Assembly: GCA_028279995.1 (NCBI GenBank)
Contig: JANQMQ010000227.1
Location: forward strand, 1-6,046
Direction: 5' to 3'
From: Candidatus Phaeomarinibacter sp.
GTDB taxonomy: Bacteria > Pseudomonadota > Alphaproteobacteria > CGMCC-115125
Length of the DNA: 6,046 nt
The translations under genes and the position numbers were made by a program. The notes under the pieces were generated by a model. It did no database searches, was not told where the DNA came from, and saw only the letters and a list, made by a program, of their open reading frames with translations. Positions 1 through 4,718 of the stretch are shown piece after piece (within the stretch, counting starts at the first letter, position 1; each line of letters begins with the position of its first letter).

Positions 1-923
1 TATATCTGCCGGTCCCAGATGATCTCGAAGGGCTGCCCTTCGGCAACCTGCGCATTGAAGATGCGGCCGTTATAGGCACCGGTCATCACCACTTCGCCGT
101 CAGCCAGAAGCTGCGGCGGCTGTGCGCCCGTCTCCCACCAGATGACTTCGTCCTTGATGGTGTCGAGTTTGGCGAAGGCCCGGTCCAGGCCCTCAGGCGT
201 TGCGAGGGCCGTGTAGACATCTGACGGAGCCACTCCATCGGCCATCAGCGCGATTTCAAGATTGACCTTAGGTATCTTCCGCAGGCCCCGTTTGCCGGGG
301 AAGGCGTCCAGATCGAAGAAATCCTCCAGCGTCGAGGGCGGCGTATCTGGATAGGCGGATGCGTCATAGGCAATGACGTTGGACCATATGGAGACCGGCA
401 CGGCGCATTCAAAGAGCGTCCCGGGCAGGAAGTCCTTGAGCGCCGGTGTGCCGTCGGGTGCCGGGGGTAGCGCGGAATGGTCGATGGGCACGGTCAGGCC
501 TTCGTCGCACAGGCGTACCGCGTCTGCGGTCTCCACATCCACCGCATCCCACACCACATTGCCGCTTTCCACCTGCGCCTTTATGGGGGCGATATTGCCG
601 TCATAGTCGTCCGACTGGATGGTGATGCCGGTCTTCTCAATGAAGGGTTTGTGAAAGCCTTCGACCTGCGCCTTCGTGTACGCCCCGCCCCAGGACACGA
701 TGGTGAGGGTTGTGCCCCCGTCACCCATGACGTCTTCGCCAAGGGCAGGTGCGGCGGTCTCACTTTTTGTCGCTTCCGCGCCATCGGTTGCTGGTGCAAG
801 GGCGGCGTCTCCGCTGCCTCCTTCATTGCCACCCTCTGTGCCACTGTCACAGGCCGCGAGGCCAAGGGCCAGAATGGCGGTGGCGGCCAGGAGCCGCGTG
901 TTCAATGATGTGGTGATCAACAT
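1..923 (-). CDS. PotD-like ABC transporter solute-binding lipoprotein (3' end cut by window edge)
   Basis: Substrate-binding component of an ABC importer of the spermidine/putrescine type. The 307 visible residues start with a lipoprotein signal: a basic/hydrophobic segment (about 10-24) ending in the lipobox L22-A-A-C25, so the mature protein should be lipid-anchored at Cys25. Residues 26-70 form a low-complexity Gly/Ala/Glu/Ser linker. The binding domain opens at about 71 with TTLTIVSWGGAYTKAQ, the usual first strand and loop of PotD-like proteins, followed by KPFIEKTGI and VWDAVDVE. Cys139 (RLCDEG) and Cys173 (FECAVP) could form a periplasmic disulfide. The family is usually about 350-400 residues, so some 50-90 are missing. 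The start at 923 is preferred over an in-frame ATG at 932 because a GGGG ribosome site sits 9 nt before 923 but directly abuts 932. It lies 26 bp after the ATPase gene, in the same operon. The ligand cannot be read from sequence; polyamine is a family-based inference. Confidence 0.93.
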   Translation of the reverse strand, partial: MLITTSLNTRLLAATAILALGLAACDSGTEGGNEGGSGDAALAPATDGAEATKSETAAPALGEDVMGDGGTTLTIVSWGGAYTKAQVEGFHKPFIEKTGITIQSDDYDGNIAPIKAQVESGNVVWDAVDVETADAVRLCDEGLTVPIDHSALPPAPDGTPALKDFLPGTLFECAVPVSIWSNVIAYDASAYPDTPPSTLEDFFDLDAFPGKRGLRKIPKVNLEIALMADGVAPSDVYTALATPEGLDRAFAKLDTIKDEVIWWETGAQPPQLLADGEVVMTGAYNGRIFNAQVAEGQPFEIIWDRQI

Positions 924-932
924 GTCATGCAT

Positions 933-936
933 CCCC
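933..936 (-). promoter_or_regulatory. Ribosome binding site deciding the solute-binding protein start
   Basis: On the minus strand GGGG lies 9 nt before the ATG at 923 and immediately next to the in-frame ATG at 932. The spacing favours 923 as the translation start. The motif is short, so this is supportive rather than decisive. Confidence 0.45.
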
Positions 937-949
937 AAATGATGATCGA

Positions 950-2131
950 TCAGGCTGCGGCGCGCGGGCCGTCAGCCTCCAGTTCAACATAGTCCAGCGC
1001 ACGGGCATCCCCGGCGGCCCAGCCGACGCGGACCTTGTCCCCGCGTCCCGGCAGCGTTGCACCGCTGGCATTGGGCATTTTGACGATGAAGTCCTCGCTG
1101 CCGCCCAGGGCCAGCCGCGCTCTCACATGGTCGCCCAGATAAATCAGTTCACGGACGGTTCCCTCAAACACATTGTCAAAGGCCGCCGCCTCGTCGTCCT
1201 TCAGGACATGAACCCGCTCGGGCCGGATGGAGAGGAGCGTTCGCTCACCTGTGTCATGCACTGCTACGGGCTCGGCGAGCACCAGTCCGGCCGAGTTGTC
1301 CAGCGACACGGTCACCTTGTCCTTCACAATCCCGCGGACTTCCCCGGGCAACCGGTTGCTCTCCCCAATGAACGACGCCACGAAGCTGTTCTGCGGTTCT
1401 TCATAGAGGTCCGCCGGCGGCGCGATCTGCTGAATGGCTCCCTCATTGAAGACGGCGATCCGGTTGGACATGGTCAGCGCTTCGCTCTGGTCGTGGGTCA
1501 CATAGACGATGGTGATGCCAAGCGTTTCGTGCAGATGCTTGATCTCAAGCTGCATCTGTTCGCGCAGCATGCGGTCAAGCGCGCCCAGCGGTTCATCCAT
1601 CAATACGATCTTGGGCTCGAAGACGAGAGCACGAGCGACCGCGACGCGCTGTTGCTGGCCACCGGAGAGCTGGGCTGGCATCCGCCCGGCAAAATCCTCA
1701 AGCTCCACCATGTCGAGTGCATCCGCCACCTTGGCGGTGATGTCGCCTGGAGCCATGCCGCGCACCTTGAGCGGGAAGGCGAGGTTTTCCGCAACGGACA
1801 TATGCGGGAACAGGGCATAGTTCTGAAACACCATGCCGATATCGCGCTTGTGCGGCGGCAGTCGGGTAATAGGGGCGCCATCGAGAAGGATCTCGCCGCC
1901 GGTTGGCGTCTCGAAGCCTGCCAGCATCATCAGGCAGGTTGTCTTGCCGGACCCGGATGGTCCCAGCAGCGTCAGGAACTCGCCGCGCTCGATTTCAAGG
2001 TCGAGATTTTGGACCACGAGTGCTCTGCCGTCATAGGTCTTCTGCACGCCGCGAAAGCTCACCAGCGGGTCGTGGGTGTCCTCGTCCGATGATGGTGTGT
2101 CTGACGTGGAGGGGGGTAGATCAGTGGTCAT
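950..2131 (-). CDS. PotA-like ABC transporter ATP-binding protein with TOBE domain
   Basis: Cytoplasmic ATPase that would power a polyamine-type importer. All nucleotide-binding motifs are present in the 393 residues: Walker [10 protein letters not shown] (57-65), Q-loop Gln103 in [10 protein letters not shown], signature LSGGQQQ (155-161), Walker B IVLMDE (175-180), D-loop GALD (183-186) and the switch His213 in VTHD. From about 255 a C-terminal TOBE-type regulatory region follows, with SIRPERVHV (301-309) and [15 protein letters not shown] (326-340). Length and order fit the PotA/PotG/FbpC class of importer ATPases; the solute-binding gene 26 bp downstream points to the polyamine branch. 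The N-terminus carries an acidic Ser/Thr/Asp-rich extension of about 22 residues before the ATPase fold. The ATG at 2131 has GGAAG 3 nt upstream; an ATG about 10 nt earlier is out of frame. No catalytic residue is missing, so the enzyme looks functional. The substrate is inferred from family and neighbour only. Confidence 0.96.
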   Translation of the reverse strand: MTTDLPPSTSDTPSSDEDTHDPLVSFRGVQKTYDGRALVVQNLDLEIERGEFLTLLGPSGSGKTTCLMMLAGFETPTGGEILLDGAPITRLPPHKRDIGMVFQNYALFPHMSVAENLAFPLKVRGMAPGDITAKVADALDMVELEDFAGRMPAQLSGGQQQRVAVARALVFEPKIVLMDEPLGALDRMLREQMQLEIKHLHETLGITIVYVTHDQSEALTMSNRIAVFNEGAIQQIAPPADLYEEPQNSFVASFIGESNRLPGEVRGIVKDKVTVSLDNSAGLVLAEPVAVHDTGERTLLSIRPERVHVLKDDEAAAFDNVFEGTVRELIYLGDHVRARLALGGSEDFIVKMPNASGATLPGRGDKVRVGWAAGDARALDYVELEADGPRAAA

Positions 2132-2155
2132 GAGCTTCCATTGGCACTGCGGTTG

Positions 2156-2161
2156 ATTTTA
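2156..2161 (-). promoter_or_regulatory. Possible -10 box for the importer operon
   Basis: In the 103-bp gap between the AsmA-family stop and the ATPase start, the minus strand reads TAAAAT, five of six matches to the sigma-70 -10 consensus, about 25 nt before the ATG. No good -35 box is seen 16-18 nt upstream. No convincing rho-independent terminator is visible in the gap, so the ATPase could instead be reached by readthrough from the AsmA gene. Confidence 0.25.
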
Positions 2162-2234
2162 GGCAAATCAGCCGCTTTCCGGGAGCCTAGACGATCACCC
2201 CGATCATGCAAATGCGATGTGAGAGGCGCCCGGC

Positions 2235-4253
2235 CTACCGCCCGAACAGACCCTTGAGCACATCTTCCGGGCTCGGCTGCTTCTTGTCTTCCGCGGGTGC
2301 ATCACCTGACGGTTCTTCTTGACCCAGCAGGCCGCGAATAATGTCCTTGGGCTGAATCTTTTCAAGGCTTTCAACGCCCTTGAGAATTTCCGTCGGGTTG
2401 GAGATCACCGCTGCCAGGTCCGGAGCGAATTTCGGGTTCGACCATGTGCCGGTGACAATCACCGGGATGTCGAGACCAGCCTTGTCCGCCGCGCCACCCT
2501 GGCCTTCAAGGGACGCCACGAGCTTGGGCTTGAGCCGGTAGTTGATGGTCTGCTGCGCAATGCTCGTTGTGCCAGCGCCGGTCAGGCGAAGAAGCGGCCC
2601 GAGCATCTTGAGGTCATTGCTGGACAGCGTTCCGTTGGTGATACTGAACGAGCCATTGAGTTCGCTGAAGTCCGTGTCGGACGCCGTCGCATTACTCCAG
2701 CCGGAAATCGGGTCGGTCAGCGCCGTGCGGATGATCTGCGCCAGGTTGATGCCCTTGATGGCGCCATTGCGGAAATCAATGTTGCCGGTGCCGTTGAGCG
2801 TGTTGACCATCTGCGCCTGCGACGAGCCCTGTGCCGTCACGGCAATGTTGAAGAGGCCGGTGCCTGCAAGCCGCTTGAAGCCTGACGCCGCATTGAGGAA
2901 GGGCTCAATGGCAAGGCCTGAGAGATTGAAGTTGGCAGCGAGCGACGGGGTGGCACGGCGGCCATTGAGGGTCAGCTTGCCGCTGCCGGTGCCCTGGTAG
3001 AGTGCCATCCTGGTGAGGTTGGCCACCAGCGTGCCGTTGGTGATGTCCAGTCCAAGCGCACTTTGGCCGATCACGATATTGCCGAAGATGATTTCACCCG
3101 CGGACAGATCAAGGTCCGTATCGACGGCCTTGAGACCGGAGAAATCGATTGTGTCCGTGCTCCAGCCCGCGTCGCCCTGACCGCTATAGACATTGGTGTC
3201 GATCTGATCGACCGACAGCGTGCCGGACAGCTTTGGCCGTGCCCCCGCCGTTTCCACCACCAGATTGCCGGTAGCGTTCATGCCGTCCAGCGACATCGAG
3301 GCGTCAGAGAATGTGTAGCGGGTGCCGGCGCTGGCAAGCTGGCCGTTGAGTGCGAGGGGGCCGAAGCCGCCACCGTCTGCCATCGGACTGCCGGTCCATG
3401 CTGACAGGCCGCGTACGGAGGGAACAGCAAGCTCGACCGTGCCGGCGGTTGCAAGTGCGTCCCCGAATGTGAGGTCACCGGCATAGGCAAAATTGACAGG
3501 GTTGGAGGCCACATTGACGGTTGCTGCCGTTGACGAAGCCTCGAGAACTGCCCGCGGGCGTTCGACGGTCGCATCCACATTGACCCGCTCCGCGTTCCAC
3601 GTCAGCGCGCCGGAAACCACCAGCTGCTCATCCAGGCTGGGCAGGTTCAGCGTCACGTCCACGTCACTGAAATTGTACGCGGCACCGGACTGCGCATCGC
3701 TGTAGCTGATCTGGCCGTTCTCGATCGTCATGTTGGCCAGCGAAACTTCTGTGGGCGCGATGCCACCACCCGAAGTACCGCCGCCGGATGTGCCGTCACC
3801 GGCAGGTGGTGTCTCGCCGCTGGATGTGTCCTGCGGGGCAGGCGCAGGCTCCGCAGGAGCCGCGGTCGGTTCAAATTGCCAGTTCGGCGTACCGTTGCGT
3901 GCAACCTCCAGGTTGATCACCGGCTCACGCAGCACGAACTCATCCACCTGAACGGTGCCGGAGAGGAGCGGCATGATTGCCAGTTCAGCGCGCAGCTCCT
4001 TCATGGTCGCCATGTTGTCCGCCTTGCCGCCCGGCGCGTTGGCAAATGTCACGTCACCGATATTGGCGGCCAGCGCCGGCCAGGCACTGATCGAGACATC
4101 ACCAGCGATGGTGAGCTTGCGCCCGGTCGCGCTTTCAACGGCTGCTTCTACCTCCTGCTTCACCAGATCCGCGGAGATGAACATGGGAGCCAGAAAAACC
4201 GCGCCGCCCACAAGAATAACAACGGCAATGATGAAGTAGAGTAGGGCGCGCAT
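2235..4253 (-). CDS. AsmA family envelope protein
   Basis: Large inner-membrane-anchored protein of the AsmA family, whose better-studied members (TamB, YhdP, YdbH, AsmA) are linked to outer-membrane assembly and phospholipid transport; the role here is inferred from family. From Met1 (MRALLYF) a single N-terminal membrane helix spans about residues 4-24, followed by the typical AsmA start LVKQEVEAAVESATGRKLTI (30-49) and SAWPALAANIGDVTFANAPGG. Residues about 129-167 form a Pro/Ala then Gly/Ser/Thr linker with two TSGGG units, separating the N-terminal domain from a long beta-rich body. The conserved C-terminal AsmA region includes INYRLKPKLVASLEGQG and IPVIVTGTWSNPKFAPDL, then a charged tail ending EDVLKGLFGR. 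The frame is open up to an ATG at 4352, but 4253 is chosen because GGAG lies 7 nt before it and the membrane helix follows at once; the 33 extra upstream residues are not family-like. This gives 672 residues. Confidence 0.93.
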   Translation of the reverse strand: MRALLYFIIAVVILVGGAVFLAPMFISADLVKQEVEAAVESATGRKLTIAGDVSISAWPALAANIGDVTFANAPGGKADNMATMKELRAELAIMPLLSGTVQVDEFVLREPVINLEVARNGTPNWQFEPTAAPAEPAPAPQDTSSGETPPAGDGTSGGGTSGGGIAPTEVSLANMTIENGQISYSDAQSGAAYNFSDVDVTLNLPSLDEQLVVSGALTWNAERVNVDATVERPRAVLEASSTAATVNVASNPVNFAYAGDLTFGDALATAGTVELAVPSVRGLSAWTGSPMADGGGFGPLALNGQLASAGTRYTFSDASMSLDGMNATGNLVVETAGARPKLSGTLSVDQIDTNVYSGQGDAGWSTDTIDFSGLKAVDTDLDLSAGEIIFGNIVIGQSALGLDITNGTLVANLTRMALYQGTGSGKLTLNGRRATPSLAANFNLSGLAIEPFLNAASGFKRLAGTGLFNIAVTAQGSSQAQMVNTLNGTGNIDFRNGAIKGINLAQIIRTALTDPISGWSNATASDTDFSELNGSFSITNGTLSSNDLKMLGPLLRLTGAGTTSIAQQTINYRLKPKLVASLEGQGGAADKAGLDIPVIVTGTWSNPKFAPDLAAVISNPTEILKGVESLEKIQPKDIIRGLLGQEEPSGDAPAEDKKQPSPEDVLKGLFGR

Positions 4254-4260
4254 TTTGGGT

Positions 4261-4264
4261 CTCC
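4261..4264 (-). promoter_or_regulatory. Ribosome binding site deciding the AsmA-family start
   Basis: GGAG on the minus strand, 7 nt before the ATG at 4253. It supports the shorter protein beginning MRALLYF over the ATG at 4352, which is 33 codons upstream in the same frame. Confidence 0.7.
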
Positions 4265-4375
4265 GGACCTGCAGGGAGGGGACGGGAATTGTTGCAATCG
4301 TACCGCGCTTTTCGCAGTCCTGCCATGCATCACGGTTTTCTGACTTCCACAATCGCGAATTCCTGTGGCAATGTC

Positions 4376-4522
4376 ATGACTGCTTCGCCCATCCGGGGCG
4401 GGGTTGTGCGATTCACGCGCCGCAGCGGTCCTCAATTGGGGATCCCGGCAACCCAGGAAGAGGTGCTCGATGCAATTCGATCCTCCCCGCGTGATCGCGT
4501 TTTCCAAACCTTGCGGCCATAG
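4376..4522 (+). CDS. Possible small protein of unknown function
   Basis: Small open frame of 48 codons in the divergent intergenic region, product not recognised. From ATG 4376 the peptide contains VVRFTRR near its start and a more protein-like C-terminal half with TQEEVLDAIRSSPRD and VFQTLRP, which could form an amphipathic helix. ATG 4376 has no good ribosome site. An in-frame GTG at 4406 has GGGG 8 nt upstream and would give 38 residues starting at the VRFTRR segment. Against it: the last nine codons overlap an extended inverted repeat (4496-4557), which suggests selection on structure rather than coding, and third-position GC looks only moderate. It could be a real short gene with a hairpin at its end, or chance. 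No signal peptide or membrane segment is seen. Confidence 0.25.
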   Translation: MTASPIRGGVVRFTRRSGPQLGIPATQEEVLDAIRSSPRDRVFQTLRP

Positions 4523-4557
4523 GCACCGCGCCTAGAGGCAAGGTTTAGACAAACGCG
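4496..4557. repeat. Extended imperfect inverted repeat, candidate structured RNA
   Basis: Three nested stems share one axis. CGCGTTT (4496-4502) pairs with AAACGCG (4551-4557); after a small internal loop (TCC against AGAC), AAACCTTGC (4506-4514) pairs with GCAAGGTTT (4538-4546); inside, TAGGC (4520-4524) pairs with GCCTA (4530-4534) around a 5-nt loop. That is 21 exact Watson-Crick pairs in 62 nt, and plus-strand RNA could add G-U and A-U pairs outside 4496/4557. It is in neither neighbouring gene and lacks a U-tract on either strand, so it is not an ordinary terminator. It could be a small RNA, part of a long exporter leader, or a dispersed palindromic element. The pairing is seen; the function is unknown. 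Confidence 0.8.
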
Positions 4558-4592
4558 GTTGGCGTCAGTCGTCTCGTCCAGCGTTAGCAGGA

Positions 4593-4641
4593 CGGGCCCG
4601 TGACCCTCCCAAGGTGCCCGATGTCATTCGGGCGCTGCCCG
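4593..4641 (+). promoter_or_regulatory. Competing-hairpin array resembling an attenuator
   Basis: Four complementary segments lie in order: CGGGC (4593-4597), GCCCG (4616-4620), CGGGC (4629-4633) and GCCCG (4637-4641). Segments 1-2 and 3-4 can pair, or segments 2-3 can pair as GCCCGA/TCGGGC around TGTCAT (4616-4633, six bp). The 3-4 stem has only a 3-nt loop and is followed by CATCGTTTG, a poor U-tract. Segment 1 also sits in the 10-bp palindrome ACGGGCCCGT (4592-4601). The mutually exclusive layout is that of a transcription attenuator, but short GC stems arise easily in GC-rich DNA, and a promoter upstream of 4593 has not been identified. Confidence 0.3.
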
Positions 4642-4647
4642 CATCGT

Positions 4648-4676
4648 TTGTCCAATTCTGAAAACATACATCTATC
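4648..4676 (+). promoter_or_regulatory. Tentative promoter for the ABC exporter
   Basis: TTGTCC (4648-4653, four of six to TTGACA) and TCTATC (4671-4676, three of six to TATAAT) are separated by 17 nt within the most AT-rich part of the gap; TATCTT at 4673-4678 is a better -10 match but with a 19-nt spacer. A start near 4684 would give a leader of about 35 nt that contains the palindrome at 4691-4706. Both boxes are weak matches. Confidence 0.3.
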
Positions 4677-4690
4677 TTCCTGGGACAGTG

Positions 4691-4706
4691 CCGCGCGTGC
4701 GCGCGG
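4691..4706. promoter_or_regulatory. GC palindrome just before the exporter start, possible operator
   Basis: CCGCGCGTGCGCGCGG has 7-bp perfect inverted arms around a central TG and ends 12 nt before the ATG at 4719. It occupies the position where a ribosome site would be expected and no strong Shine-Dalgarno sequence is present there. It could be a repressor operator or, as RNA, a small hairpin that limits ribosome access. Function is inferred from position only. Confidence 0.4.
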
Positions 4707-4718
4707 GCTGTGAATACA

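Larger units (their letters stand above)
4254..4718. other. Divergent intergenic region, 465 bp, rich in inverted repeats
   Basis: Region between the start of the minus-strand AsmA-family gene and the plus-strand exporter. Both genes point outwards, so their promoters and any shared control should lie here. Besides the elements listed separately, it holds a split inverted repeat TGAC-CCACA (4341-4344, 4347-4351) against TGTGG-GTCA (4364-4368, 4373-4376), and the perfect 8-bp palindrome GTCATGAC at 4373-4380. No convincing minus-strand promoter for the AsmA-family gene was found. I see no tRNA, rRNA or recognisable known RNA family. Confidence 0.7.

Noticed and set aside
477..908. Plus-strand and other minus-frame open frames within the solute-binding gene
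   Set aside because: The minus-strand frame from 923 reads continuously to the window edge as a PotD-like lipoprotein; the others have no family features.
1127..2092. 321-codon plus-strand open frame opposite the PotA-like ATPase
   Set aside because: It lies wholly antisense to a gene with every ABC ATPase motif; its translation has no recognisable domain and such frames are common opposite GC-rich genes.
2132..2234. Rho-independent terminator between the AsmA-family gene and the ATPase gene
   Set aside because: Only weak pairings such as GATC/GATC are present, with no GC-rich stem followed by a U-tract.
2319..3404. Several plus-strand open frames opposite the AsmA-family gene
   Set aside because: They are antisense to a continuous, family-typical AsmA protein and show no ribosome site or domain.
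4254..4352. 33-residue N-terminal extension of the AsmA-family protein from ATG 4352
   Set aside because: The shorter start at 4253 has a GGAG site at good spacing and leads directly into the membrane anchor; the extension does not look like family sequence.
4465..4500. tRNA-like TTCGATCC near 4476
   Set aside because: It resembles a T-loop, but no matching T-stem, anticodon arm or acceptor stem can be drawn around it.
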